Assembly: GCA_021292165.1 (NCBI GenBank)
Contig: CM037876.1
Coordinates: forward strand, 207,350,200-207,414,199
Origin: Shinisaurus crocodilurus
Taxonomy: Eukaryota > Chordata > Lepidosauria > Squamata > Shinisauridae
Reading direction: 5' to 3'
Length of the DNA: 64,000 bases
Below the pieces are notes generated by a model. It made no database searches. It was not told the DNA's origin and saw nothing but the letters and a program-made list of their open reading frames with translations. How positions within the stretch are numbered: the stretch's first letter is position 1; the number at the start of each line of letters is the position of its first letter. Positions 20,857-32,643 of the stretch are shown in pieces. The translations under genes and the position numbers were made by a program.

Positions 20857-21075
20857 TTGTAATGTATTTGCAGCAGAATTCTGTTCCAGTAGAATTCTTA
20901 ATAGAAATAATATACTGCATGCCAGGATCAAGTCCAGATATTGAATTGTTCCATGGTGGAGACTTCGCCTCTTTTCCAGTTGCAAAAGTTACATTACTTA
21001 TTGTAAAGTTGCCAGGTAGCTGGATATGTCTTTCTGATGCTACTATACTAATTATTGAACTGCATTCTTTAACAC
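20857..21075 (-). CDS. N-terminal domain exon of the receptor gene
   Basis: This is a 219-nt (73-codon), phase 1-1 exon with an acceptor (CTGTATAG above 21075) and donor (GTAAGT below 20857). It encodes a compact extracellular segment with KECSS near its start, NFTISNVTF and NNSIS sequons, an LDPGMQYIISI strand like the conserved FN3 F strand, and TEFCCKYIT at its end. The strand suggests a divergent FN3-like fold. The three visible cysteines, plus one made at the upstream junction, suggest disulphides. It joins the FN3 exons in frame. I do not recognise it as a named domain. Confidence 0.7.
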
Positions 21076-21297
21076 CTATACAGAAAAAAAGAAGCCAACA
21101 GCTGCATACCATTTATGTAACTATACTTTTCACTTCTAAATACAGTATCATAGTACAGTATTCATTATTCCTTATTACTAAGCATGAGAAAATAACTTCT
21201 GTTCCTTACATGAGCTTTGGACAGCATGAAACTGCTCTGAATAGCATAGGGCTGGAGTGGCCAGACTATTGACAGGGGCTGGTTAAAGGGAGTATGT

Positions 21298-21439
21298 AAC
21301 TCACTTGTTAGGACAGGTTCACTGGCTACTTGTCTGTTTCTGGGCACAAGTCAAAGTACTGGTTATGACCTTTAAAGCTCTATACAGGTTGGGCTACCTG
21401 AACCTGCCCTTTGGTATAAGGGGCGTTATAAATAAACGA

Positions 21440-21483
<44 letters not shown>

Positions 21484-21868
21484 GATATTCAGAAGTGGCT
21501 GTTCTCTTGGTACCGCCACCTTCAGAGGCACATTTGATGGCAACATCAGAGGGCCTTCTCGGTAGCTACTCCCAGATTACGGAACGTCCTGCTGAGGGTG
21601 GCTAGGTTGGCTCCCTCTTTGTTGTCCTTCTGCCAGCAAGCAAAGATGTTTCTGTTCAAGCAGGCCTATGACATGTAAGCTGGTCTGTTGGGTTGGGTGC
21701 TATTTTTATTCTGTAATTTTTGTGTGTTTTCTCTATGTTTTCAGTGTATTTGTTTTATTACTCTTTTTAAACAAGTTTTATCTATTGGTTTTCAATGTGA
21801 TTATTAGCCACCTCGTGCACCATTTTCTTGGTGGAAAGACAGGGTAAAAATCAAATCAATAAATAAAA
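21298..21868 (+). repeat. L2-type LINE 3' end with (ATT)n
   Basis: Segments AAGTACTGGTTATGACCTTT and AAGCTCTATACAGGTTGGGC match the C-terminal coding end of L2-like LINEs. A microsatellite at 21440-21482 interrupts it, and it ends in AATCAAATCAATAAATAAA. It is decayed. Confidence 0.65.
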
Positions 21869-22221
21869 GTTGGGATTTCTGCAAGTGCTGAGGATGGTGT
21901 GGCATTTCTGCTATGAAGAGGTAGAACCTGTGGCAGTGGGGTAAGCCAGAGCATGTGCACTACATCAATGCAGATCTATAGAGATGGGTAAACAATCTTA
22001 ACTCTGCCAACATACCTTTTAATATTCATAGACAGGTTAATGTGAAAATTATAAATACTTCAACTGCAGATGGTCTTTCCTAGACTGGCTATGGGCATAC
22101 AGAGATGTAGGGTTTTAAATAGCATTCATACAGGTTCGTTGAGTCATCTGTGTTGATTTGTGATTAACTGTTAGACATAAAACTGAAATCTGGACACAAA
22201 CTGAAATAGAATGGTACTTAC

Positions 22222-22240
22222 AATCAGCAGCAACTTTTAT
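22222..22240 (-). CDS. 19-nt microexon at the receptor N-terminus
   Basis: On the minus strand a pyrimidine-rich tract and CTTTTTACAG precede ATAAAAGTTGCTGCTGATT, which is followed by a consensus donor GTAAGTACC. Read from phase 0 it gives IKVAAD and leaves one T. That T plus GT from the next exon completes a cysteine codon and continues in frame into VKECSS. The splice sites and the phase fit are strong. With no RNA evidence, a chance match remains possible. Confidence 0.6.
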
Positions 22241-22373
22241 CTGTAAAAAGAAAAACAAGCTGCATTAGAACTCCACACACACTGTATTTATACTGTGGCA
22301 TATACCTGTGCTGTTAATGCTGTACCTTCATATCAAGGTGACAACTATGCTAAAACGAAGTAACGTTATTGGT

Positions 22374-22834
22374 CTGGGGTTTCCAACGTGTTGCTCATGG
22401 GCGCCAGTGGGCCTGGGGATGCCATCTCTTGGTGTCCCTCAAGCTCCCCTTCCCTCCTGATTTCTATTTTATTTCTTAAGATTTTTTTAAAAATTAAAAC
22501 ACTTTTTAACTGGGGGCGGGGTTGGCATACCATGTAGTGAAATACTGCCCTCCAGCACCATTTTTATTTGGGTTCAAAAGAGTGGTTCTGTGTTTTGGAG
22601 CTCAGACCCTACCCCTGTCTTGTACTTAGGCAAGTTACTTTTCTTTTAGACTCACCAGTTTGCCTTCCGGGAAATTAAGTGTTATGCCTACCCGGGCATA
22701 TCAGCTATGCCTACCCGGGCAGCTATTTTATAAGCGGGCAAGCCCCACCCACTGGCAGCCATTTTGTGAGAGCACCCACAACACACACAAAATTCCAAAT
22801 GTCCCCAGTAACCCAAAATGGTTGAAGACCCCTG
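22374..22834. mobile_element. Non-autonomous hAT element
   Basis: Ends CTGGGGTTTCCAACGTG and AATGGTTGAAGACCCCTG are imperfect inverted repeats of the CAGGGGTCTTCAACC type. The 8-bp flanks TTATTGGT and TTATTAAC agree at only five positions, so the element is old. There is no transposase. It lies just beyond the microexon, inside the presumed first intron. Confidence 0.6.
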
Positions 22835-24100
22835 TTATTAACCGAAAGAGCTTCTGTTCTGTCAGTCAACTTACAAAGATTCTATTATCTTCAATTGATA
22901 ACAAATAATCACCATCATGGTCTCAGACAATAAAAAACACTTCATGAAGCCAAGGAATTAAAATAACAATTTCTATGGTCCCCTATGTAACATGACCTAG
23001 AGCAGAACACTGTCACAGTGGGAAGCATTGGGCTGCACATCTATTCCATCTTCTTGATCTAGAAATCCAACAGCATGAACAAGTCCAGCCCAAGTTTACG
23101 AAAACAGGCACACTCATAAAGGTGCTGATAGTTGCAGAACTACAGAACCATGGAGATGTACAAGGAAAAGGAAAAATGAAAGTGGTGAAAATGGGAGATA
23201 AAGAAATGTATTTATTTGAAATGATTTTTAGGATGTAGAAATGTAGAAGGAGCAGAAATGTACTACTCCAAAAAATGTACTACTCCCCCCCCAAAAAAGA
23301 TTTTTAGGTTGTAGAAATGTAGAAGAATGGAGAGAAATGGAAAGAGCAAAACACTCTCCTACCACTTCTCCTACCACAAGGGCTAGAAATATTTATAAAA
23401 GTTGGGTATATCAATTTAACAAGACTCCCTGCAGTTTATTATCCTATGTGGTGACCCTATTTGTGGGCATGACCTATTGTTTGGAAAGTGTTTTGCATGT
23501 GCTTCTTATGTTTCTAAATGCACTTAATGGTAATGTGATCTATGATCTACCTATCATCAGCTACATTTCTAAAAACTGCCTTTGTTCAAGTGTGTGCCTG
23601 ATCTCCACTGAAATATGGACTTGCAAAAGTACCGTAAATACAGTAAAAAAAGAAAAGAAAAGCACACTAGAATAAATTAGCCTTCATATGTAAAAACACA
23701 AAGACTTCAGAACATAGATCAAACCTAAGGAAAGCCAAACTCATCATAACACGCTGTTAAAATGTGGTTAACTATGCGTGCTTCCAGACAAAGGGGTTCT
23801 AGCAGTAGCAGTCAGCAAGCATTGCGCAACTATTTCATTTTTTCCCCTTAATGGATAAGAAAAAAAGACGGAGGAGGCAGCGGGAAAGCATAGGAGGGTT
23901 ATGGATGGGAGATGACAACATCTGGATCCCCCATAAAATTCTGTGAAAGAAGCAGGGTGATTGCACAGTAAAAGCCCCATCTAGAAGCACACCATGTCAC
24001 AAGGTGAAGGGGGCAGGTAATCACTAAGGGTGCTTCTAGACTAGGCTTTTATGGTGATCTTTACGAAGGTCCAGATGTTGCTGTCTTCAATTTGTAGCCC
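22835..24100. other. No gene recognised
   Basis: I see no conserved coding sequence. A poorly bounded repeat at about 23760-24060 (GCTTCCAGACAAAGGGGTTC to CCCATCTAGAAGC) resembles parts of 24350-24440 and 26150-26380 and may be a decayed DNA element. A short duplication of a GATTTTTAGG plus TGTAGAAATGTAGAAG motif sits near 23225 and 23300. Confidence 0.4.
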
Positions 24101-24120
24101 TATTTATTTATTTGTAGCCC

Positions 24121-24343
24121 TATTTATACCCCACCTTTTTTCCTGAAAGGAACCCAAGGCGGCTTACATAATCCTCCTCCTCCGCCTCTCCATTTTACCC
24201 TCACAACAACCCTGTGAGGTAGGTTAGGCTGAGAGTCAGTGACTGGTCCAAAGTCACCGAGTGAGTTTAATGACCGAGCGGGGATTTGAACCCGGATCTC
24301 CCGAGTCCCAGTCCAACACTCTAACCACTACGCCACACTGGCT
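24121..24343 (-). repeat. tRNA-derived SINE (Sauria-SINE-like)
   Basis: Read on the minus strand it has a tRNA-like head (AGTGTGGCGTAGTGGTTAG, then a B box in GATCCGGGTTCAAATCCCCG). A body with GGTGACTTTGGACCAGTCAC and CCTAACCTACCTCACAGGG follows, and an AT-rich tail. Related copies lie at 44603-44797, 56478-56720 and 57331-57577. Confidence 0.8.
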
Positions 24344-25023
24344 ATATTTTCTCACTGCTTTTCCTGACTTTTTCTTAACAGAAAAAAAAAACCTGTTAAG
24401 GAAGAAAAGATAGAATAGCTGCTGAATGCCTTTTAATTGTTAGGGCTCGGAGCCCTCTCTGCAAATGCACTCTAAAGTTGCCACATTTGTTATTCTGGCA
24501 GCAACTACACCACCAGGATAATCTGTGAAGTAGCCCTTGGTGAAGTATAATCACCATCACCACCACCACCACCACGAGATAGAGCATTTACCAGACGTAC
24601 AATGCTTTGTTTTATTCACGCTCAAATCATCCTGTGAAACAAGTGTTGCTTCCATTCCTACAGAGACAGGATCATGAGGATTGCCCAGGACTACCTAACA
24701 AGATCATAGCTAAGCTTAGAAAGCCTGTGTTTCAGGTTCAAAATCTACTATAGCACTATTCAAGTGTTCTGAACCGGAATAGAGCAAACACATGAGGATA
24801 GAGAGTGCTCCAGCCCCACCCTTCTGCACTGCCACATTCATCACCCTCAACTCATGAAGGGCGACTGGCTGAAGAGGAGAGCCTGCTGTGTCCATGGAGG
24901 CTCTCCACACAAGCCAGAACCCTGATTTTCTAGTGTTCTGGCTCACGCGGAGCGCCTCCACGGATACAGGAGGCTCTCCTCTTCAGATAGTCTCCCTCCA
25001 CAAGTTGAGTACAACAAATGTGA
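24344..25023. other. No gene recognised
   Basis: I recognise no gene. There is a short CCA-type microsatellite near 24550-24575. Around 24840-24985 the texts CTGAAGAGGAGAGCCTGC and GCAGGAGGCTCTCCTCTTCAG-like sequence face each other, which suggests an old palindromic element. Confidence 0.35.
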
Positions 25024-25205
25024 TTTCATAGATTTCATAGATTCATAGATCATAGAGTTGGAAGGAGCTTACAAGGCTATCGAGTCCAACCCCCTGCTCA
25101 ATGCAGGAAACTAGAGGAGGGGTCTCCCATCCAAGTAATAACCAGGCCTGACCCTGCTTAGCTTTCCACGCTCAGACAAGCTGAGCCAGCATAAGCCACA
25201 GGCCT
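25024..25205 (-). repeat. 5S-rRNA-derived SINE
   Basis: On the minus strand it starts GGCCTGTGGCTTATGCTGGC, then has GGAAAGCTAAGCAGGGTCAG and TTATTACTTGGATGGGAGAC as in 5S rRNA. A LINE-like tail with GGGGGTTGGACTCGATAGCC and ATCTATGAATCTATGAAATC follows. The 5S part includes the internal promoter region. Confidence 0.85.
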
Positions 25206-27344
25206 GATGACAGAGGGTGTGTGGCTGGAACATTCCCTCTCCTCAGGCATTTGCTCTATTCAGGTTCAAGACACCTGAAAGATTAGATTAGATTTTAAAT
25301 CTGGTTTATGTTTCTTCTTGAATTATGCCCAATGAAATAACCTTCATGAAAGACACAATCTTCAATTATCAACTGATGAGTCCAATGAATACATACTGAG
25401 CTAGCAACAGTCATGAATTCCAAAATACAGAGGGGTTCTATTTAACAATGGAGCCAAATCTTTTCCCGGGTCTGGTTCAATCTGGAACTCCAGCCATGAA
25501 TGGGGCCCTTCTGCCAGCCCATCCAATTTACATTATTTACTAGAGACAACGTGGTGTATGCATGGGACAGCTGGGTACCATGGAACCTGTGGTTTCCGTG
25601 ATGGCCTGCCACTAATGCTTGCAAAGGGTGAAACCCAAGACCCCTGCCCCACAAACTGGACCCTCCCGGTGTTCCCACTACCTCTGATAAAGAAATTCCA
25701 GTTTATTAAAATTATACCTCTTAAAAATATTAAAAGATCTAGACCTTCCTTCTAAACAATCCTTTATTTTTCTAAACATTGTCTGTGATTTATTTTTTTT
25801 AAAAAGACTGATTAAATCTTTTCCCCTACACTTTTAGTTTTAATTTCTGCTAGTCTGGTGTTCAGTGGCTATATTTCCCACTAAGCATCTTCATGATTTA
25901 TATTCTTCCTATTGAAATGATGTAATCAGACAACTTTTTTCTAAAGACATCTTGCATATATAGTTACATTCAAATACATTAATGGTATATTGCTCATAAT
26001 TCACAAAGCTCATGAATTCACATAATTCATCATTCCTATGGAATTAGGACACTTGAAAGTGAAAGATTTAATCTGCACTGAACATTTGTAATACTGCTGG
26101 CAAACCACTAGATGCCACAATGAAACCATGAACACTATATGCTGTTACTGCACTAAGGTTCCTCCAGACAAGCCTTCTATTGTGCAACTGCCCTGCCTCA
26201 TGCACAGAATTTTACAGAGGGTCCTCCAGACAACAATGTCTTCCATTTGCAACCCTCCAATGTTTTCCCGGCTCTTCTTTTTTCTTACCAGAAAAATCCA
26301 TTAAGAAGGAAAAGACAGAATAGGTGCACAATGCCTTTTGAATGCCAGTGCTAGAAGTATTCTGTCTGGAAGCTCCCTAAGAAACTTAATATTTACAACA
26401 AGATTGTTTTTTGCCAGCCAACTGACACATTTTGCTGGGTCACCTTCAGGAATTGGCAGGGGTAAGGGCATCAGCACTGTGCCAATTCCTTTCTAAGCAT
26501 TCCTAGAGGATTACATTGGGCAATTTTATTTCTGCTCCTGGGTTTTACGATATGACAGCTATAACAATCAGTCTTACCACCCTATCTATATGAGATCCTT
26601 GGAGTTTTGTATCATTCATTCATTCATTGATTACATTTCTATATTACCCAGTAGCCAAAGCTCTCTGGGCAGCTCACAAAACAAGCCTCAAATATATTAA
26701 TGGGTTATATCCAATGTTACGCTAGCATTTTAATTCATTTGAATTCAGAACTAAAACTGAGAAACCCAAGGAGAGTCTGTGCCCACAGCATTTTTCTAAC
26801 TTTTGCAAGCAACCAGGAAGTGAAGACCTTTGGGTTCCCTTTATTCTGAAGCCAGGTAACTATAATCTGTTATGCACTGTTTGGCCTCCTTCCCTCCCAA
26901 ATCTACCAATTTCCACCCTGGCAGCTCACAATTGTCACCAGCCCCAAGCTCCTCTGGTTGTATAGCCTCTCAATCCCCTGCCTTGCTATTTCCATAGGGC
27001 TCCCTTTCACACCTTATTTGGCAAATACTAACTGCTGAGCTGATCAAGGGAGCCTTTTTCACCGCTTATCAGGAAAAAAACATTCCAGCACCCAACACAA
27101 GAACACCTGGGTGGTGGTGGTGGCGGCTAAAAGAGGGTATGTGTACTAGCAAAGGCTTTGCAGGCCGGATTACAGAGCCCCGTGGGCCAGATTAGGCACA
27201 CAGGCCAGAGGTTCCACACCCTTGCACTAGTCCCAATATCCTATTTAGGCTTTTTAAAAATAAGCTTATTTTACTCCCTATTTAGTAAATTTTATTTAAT
27301 AAGGACAGCTGAAGAAGTTTTCCCCTCAGACTCTCACAAAGAAG
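25206..27344. other. No gene recognised; minor repeat pieces
   Basis: I see no conserved ORF. A fragment of L2-type 3' end occurs at 26614-26695 (TCTATATTACCCAGTAGCC). A possible decayed DNA element lies at 26150-26380. The rest is unassigned intron or intergenic sequence. Confidence 0.4.
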
Positions 27345-27870
27345 AGCCATGCTAGATGAGACTAAGGGTCTATCTAGTCCAGCAGTCTGTTCACACAATG
27401 GCCAACCAGCTGCCCATGGGGAAACCCACAAGCAGGACATGAGTGCAATAGCACCCTCCCACCCATGTTCCCTAGCAATTGGTGTACATAGACATACTGC
27501 CTCTGATACTGGAGGTAGTATATAGTCATCAGGACCAGTAGCCATTGTAGCCTTATCCTCCAGGAATTTGTCCAATCCCCTTTTAAAGTCATCCAGATTG
27601 GCGGCCATCACATCTTGCTGAAGTGAATTCCATCATTTAGCTATACCCAGTGTGAAGAAGTACTTCCTTTTATCTGTCTTGAATATCCCACCAATCAGCT
27701 TCATGGGATGACCCTGGCTACTAGTATGAGAGAGCAAGAAAAATGTCTCCCTATTCACTTTCTGCACACCATGCATAATTTTGTACTCCTCTATCATTTA
27801 CTCACCTTTTTTCTAAGCTAAACAATCCCAGATGTTGTATCCTTTCCTTGTAGGGGAGTTCCCAGCCACT
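27345..27870 (-). repeat. LINE-derived interspersed repeat (CR1/L2-like)
   Basis: AGAGCCATGCTAGATGAGAC, GTCTATCTAGTCCAGCAGTC and the following GGCCAACCAGCTGCCCATGG form an interspersed family. It recurs at 28220-28325 and, on the other strand, at 41380-41652. Open frames in it are not conserved. The family name is not certain. Confidence 0.6.
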
Positions 27871-28020
27871 TGAAGCATGACTGAGTTGTGCTTTCTGCTC
27901 CACACACTTTCCTTCCTCGTCCCCACTCCATACACAGAAACCAGCTAGAATGGGTGTTGAATCTTACTTTAACACTGGCAATGGGAAAGTGTCCTCCACC
28001 ACGCCACTGGCACAGGCTAG

Positions 28021-28325
28021 TTTAGAATAATAGAATAGTAGAGTTGGAAGGGACCTACAAAGCCATCGAGTTCAACCCCCTGCTCAATGCAGGAATCCAA
28101 GTTAAAGCATCCCTGACAGATGGCTGCCCAGCTGCATCTTGAATGCCTCCAGATTGGGAGAATCCACTACCTCCCTAAGTCATTGGTTCCATTGCCGTAT
28201 TGTTCTAACAGTCAGGAACTTGGGAAGAGCCCTGCTGGTTCAGACCAAGGGTCCACCTAGTCCAGCATTCTGTTCACACAGTTGCCAACCAGATGCCCAC
28301 AGGAAATGCACAAGCAGGACATTCA
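28021..28325 (-). repeat. CR1-like LINE 3' end plus second repeat piece
   Basis: GTAGAGTTGGAAGGGACCTA and CATCGAGTTCAACCCCCTGC are the 3' region of a CR1-type LINE on the minus strand. The same text forms the tail of the 5S SINEs in this window. From 28220 a piece of the AGAGCCCTGCTGGTTCAGAC family follows. Confidence 0.65.
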
Positions 28326-29046
28326 TGTGGTTGGTTACTTTTGCTTTTCACTGATTTTAATGCATTTAAATATATTATGTTTTATAGCAGGGTTTTTATT
28401 AAAGGTGTGTTAGGGCTAGGGGCGGTGAATCTGTCAGTTTTGCTTTTTCCTGCATTCAGATTTTTAAAATCTTGAGTTCCTTCTCTCCCAAATATGAAGA
28501 ACTTTGTGTATTTTGGTAAATTCTTATCAAAACGGAACTGAAATGCATCCCTAGTTAGGACAACTTTTGATTTAAAATTTTAAATGATTTTGATTTAGAA
28601 TAAATGATTAACTACAATAAAAAAGAGATGTGCATACATATTTTAGAACTGAATACACTGATAAAAAGTATGTTTGTGTGAAATAGTACTTCAACTCCTG
28701 AAAAGGTTTACTGTGCCCCATACTAATTTAGAGTAATGAAGCAAAGCTAGAAAAACCTGAAATAAAAGTAGTAATTATATGAGTGCAATCCTGACCTCAT
28801 TGGAAATCCAAGAGAATTTTGCAGCTGATGTCTACAAGGCTAGGAATACTTCTATGGGCTACTTGTGCTCAAGAACCCAATAGCACTGGTAACTTAATAA
28901 GCATATGCCAATAATTTGATTCTTACATACCAGACTTACATACCAGGATAATTCCTAAATGAGTGAGTGTGTGTGTATCTAATAATATATTTTGTTGTAG
29001 CACTGCTCAACAAAATGTGCTAGTCCAGGGCTGCTGTATTATCATA
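28326..29046. other. No gene recognised
   Basis: AT-rich sequence with no conserved ORF or bounded repeat that I can see. Confidence 0.4.
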
Positions 29047-29048
29047 TA

Positions 29049-29277
29049 CAGTAATACCTTGGATTGCAAGTAACTTGGTCTGAGAGTGTTTTGCAAGACA
29101 AGCACGTTTTTTAAATAAATTTTGACTTGATAAACAAGCAACGTCTTGCAATACAAGTTTATAGGGATGTAACCGCTCGCCTCAAGCGGGCGCCAGAGAC
29201 TCGCTTTGATATAAGAGTGTTTTGGATTATAAGCACGGTTCCGGAACGAATTATGCTTGCAATCCATGGTATTACTG
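29049..29277. mobile_element. Mariner/Tigger-like MITE
   Basis: Inverted ends CAGTAATACCTTGGATTGCA and TGCAATCCATGGTATTACTG are bracketed by TA dinucleotides (29047-29048, 29278-29279). There is no transposase. A second member, in the opposite orientation, is at 38742-38994, where the cores AAGACGTCGCTTGT and ACAAGCAACGTCTT correspond. Confidence 0.85.
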
Positions 29278-29279
29278 TA

Positions 29280-31260
29280 TATATATGGACTCTTCAGTGT
29301 GTGCAAAGTACTTCATAAGTCTTATCACAAAACTCACGGCTACTCATATGTTACAATCTCTTACCTGTAAGGAGGAAAGTCAACATTTTTGGTGCAACAA
29401 CGTCTAGGTTGCATTGTGCACAGTCCACACAGTTCAAGTAGTCTCCTCTAAATTTCTACTGAAATCATTCCTAAAAATATGTCTTCTGTCAGCAGCAAGG
29501 GCTCAACAGTTCACAAGGTCTTAAAAAGAAGGAAAACAGCCTCCCTATAAATGTTTATAAACCAATCTTTATAAATGTGAAGAAAACATGAAAATTCTCC
29601 CATAAAGGAAGCATGACCTACATGGTGCAGATAAGGTGGCTGAGTTCACAGAAATGTTTGGCAAACATTTAGAAGGCATGGATATTCAAGCAACACATTT
29701 CACAGTGAGGGGAACACTGCAAGGCACACACTGGAGGGACTTTCCCTTCAGTAGGTGCTGATGATGAGTATGGACCCTGCCTTGAGGACTGGCTTCCTAA
29801 TCTATGTTCTTATATCAGGCTTCACATATTGCAAAAGAAATGCATGCACTCCTTTTCCTAAAGGCACACTGTTTTTCATATTGGAAAATGAAACTTATGA
29901 AGTATTCTTAATCATGTTTGTGTGTGTTTTTAAGGCAGTGAAGAGGGCAAGGAAACATTTGTCTGTATCTCCGCAATCTCCCTTCAGATAGTGAGTCTGG
30001 ACCCACCAGTGTGAAGTAAGTGCCCTTTAAGTTGGATCTCAAGGCTGCCAGTATTTGGGGGTTTCAGGAACAACACAGAAACAAGGGGTCTGCAGTTTCA
30101 CTTCTGTGTCAGAAGCTGGAAATCATAAAAAGAGAAAAATATCAATTGCTCTTAGTAAAGAGAGTTCATGAACCACAATTTTAGAGTGCGCGCTCTATAG
30201 TCCAAAATATGCAGCCCAGAATATGCACATGTTGAAACTAGGTGTTAGAAATTTCCACTGGTGGCAAAAGCTATCTACAATTTTGTCAGAAGATATGGAG
30301 GTTCAAAAGCTGTGATGTTCCACATGACCATTCTCCACAAACCTGCTCAGTTGTCATTTTCTGCTTCTGAAATGCCCAAGACTGTATACTTGCTGTTTTA
30401 ATAGTTTTTAGTCTTCCTCTTGACAACATCAAGCCTGTCCTAATCTATGGCTATATCCTGGCATTATGTCCAAATTCTGCTACTAATTGGGAGTTTGTAT
30501 AAAAGCTAATTCCCTCTAAATTTCATCTTTTTCTCCTCTCTTTTTCTCAAGTCAGTTAATTAAACAAGGTACTGCTTAAAATAAAGAAAATCTAGGATTG
30601 TTCAACTTTCCATAGTAAAATATCTTGATAAGCAAAAGTTTCATTATCATTTCTCTTCTGGATATATGCAACTTCAGTCCAACTATTTCACCAAGCACCG
30701 GAGGAATAAATGTGGAAGCCCTTTGTGGTACCGCTCTAATGAAACAGGCCATCCTAGGGCCTCAAGCAATTAGTGCAATCAAGCAAACAACCACAACTAT
30801 GCCTCCAGTGATCACTCCGTTTACTTCCAGCAGAAATCTTGTCCAATCTGTGTGACATAGTTGTATCATATGCTGGTACTAGGCAGGAAGACCTGGCCAC
30901 GTCCAACTATGATGTAATCATATCATGAAACAAGAGTAGGATTTCTGCTGAAAATGGGTACAACTTAGCAGGCATCCATAGTTGTGGTCTGTTTCAGTGG
31001 GAACTCTGCACACACCTTGTGCAATACAATTTCATGGGCAGAATTGAAGATTTTGAAGCTGATTGACCGGAATATTGATAATAGATTTCTGAGAATTTTC
31101 TAGGTTTTTAAAAAATATATAGATTGACAATGCACTCCATGAATATGTACATACAGAACAAGATAGCTTTTAATCCGTTACCTCAAGGTTACTAGCTTAT
31201 TATAAGAATCAACAAACCTTTTGTTGTTGTCCAAGATGGCCATTCCACAATATAAAGCTA
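29280..31260. other. No gene recognised
   Basis: I see no conserved coding sequence. Around 30640-31010 the texts TTGTATCATATGCTGGTAC and CAACTATGATGTAATC hint at an old palindromic repeat, but I could not define its ends. Confidence 0.4.
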
Positions 31261-31264
31261 TCTA

Positions 31265-31800
31265 GACCTGTCGATACTCCTGTATCTCTTGGTGGCTTTT
31301 GATACCATGGACAGTATCCTACTGGGGCAACTGTCTGAGTTGGGAGTGGGGGGTACTGCATTGCAATGGTTCCACTCCTACTTGGATGGCCGGCTCCAGA
31401 AGGTGGTGCTTGGGGGATATCACTCAGCCCCATGGATTCTCCTCAGGGGTAGGTCTTATCCCCCATGCTATTTAACATCCACATAAAACCACTGAGTGGG
31501 GTCATCTGGAGTTTTGGAGTGCGTTGTAGTCAGTATGCTGATGACATGCAGCTCTATTTCTCCTTTTCATCCTCATCAGGTGAGGCTGTGGATGTAATAA
31601 ACTGGTGACTGCCTGAGACAATGGACTGGATGAGTGCTAATAAACTGAAGTTCAATCTGGACCAGACTGAGATGCTGCTAGTGGCTGACTGGCTGGAGGC
31701 TGTTCAACCTGTTCTGATTGGGGTTGCACTCCCCGTGAAGGAGCAGGTTCATTGCTTGGAGGGCTTATAAATCACTCCAAATAACCCATGGCAGGTTCTC
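31265..31800 (+). repeat. L2-type LINE fragment with reverse transcriptase
   Basis: The broken plus-strand coding text includes AFDTMDSILLGQLSELGVGG, then WFHSYLDGR and a QYADDMQLYF catalytic block in another frame. Frameshifts and stops are present. It resembles the L2 at 53665-56020, which is on the other strand. Confidence 0.8.
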
Positions 31801-32449
31801 ACGTCATGACAACCTCCCGTGGCTTCTAAGTCATTCTGTCAGGGGTACTATTTCATTGGATTTCACCCACAGTTCTTTGGTTTTCCGATGTTGCTTGCCT
31901 CAACACCAAGCACTTCCTATGTAACAAGGAGAGAATCACACAATTCCCCCAGAGCAAGATGCATAACCTCCATGTACATATTATACAATATGCATGCAAA
32001 AAAAGGGAAACGATTCACTTGTGCTCAATCACTGCTTCTTTGTAGTGCCCAAAACAACCTTCAATAATACTTTTTGTTAGTTCAGAGAAAACATGGCAAA
32101 AGGAACTGAAATGTGGTAGGCCGGTTTTGCCAGGCTGTTGTTGGACACTGGATAATGGAACAAATTTAATTGTGTTACCTACATTTTGACAGAAACAGCA
32201 AAACATCTAGCTGAAATATCTATGAGAAGGCTCCAATCCTATGCATGCTTAGGTAGGAGTAAGTTCCATTCAACACAGTGGCACTTCTCAGCACATATGC
32301 TTAAGACAATGCTGTAAATAGAGATCAGAGATGAGTGGATACTGCCAAGAGTGCATTTGTTATGTTTTGACACCTTACTTAAAAGTGTTTCCCTCAGGAA
32401 GGAGAAACTGAATGAATGAGTGCAATTCAAAGCCACAATCACTTGCTTT
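31801..32449. other. No gene recognised
   Basis: No conserved ORF is seen. CCAATCCTATGCATGCTTAG near 32233 is a fragment of the foldback family at 47059-47191. Confidence 0.35.
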
Positions 32450-32463
32450 CAGAGTTGCAATGA

Positions 32464-32640
32464 TTTAAATCAGGATGATTTAAATCAATGCTTAAATCAG
32501 GATGATTTAAATCAATGCTTAAATCAGGACGATTTAAATCAATGATTAAATCAGGACGATTTAAATCAATGATTAAATCAGGACGATTTAAATCAATGAT
32601 TAAATCAGGATGATTTAAATCAATGATTAAATAATTAATT
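32464..32640. repeat. 27-bp palindromic tandem array
   Basis: About six units of 27 bp each hold the perfect 10-bp palindrome GATTTAAATC followed by AATGATTAAATCAGGAC or a close variant. Successive starts at 32477 and 32504 show the period. It forms the left part of the hAT element. Confidence 0.9.
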
Positions 32641-32643
32641 AAA

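Noticed and set aside
32464..32640. CRISPR-like array of regular repeats
   Set aside because: The units are contiguous 27-bp tandem repeats without unique spacers, inside a eukaryotic transposon.
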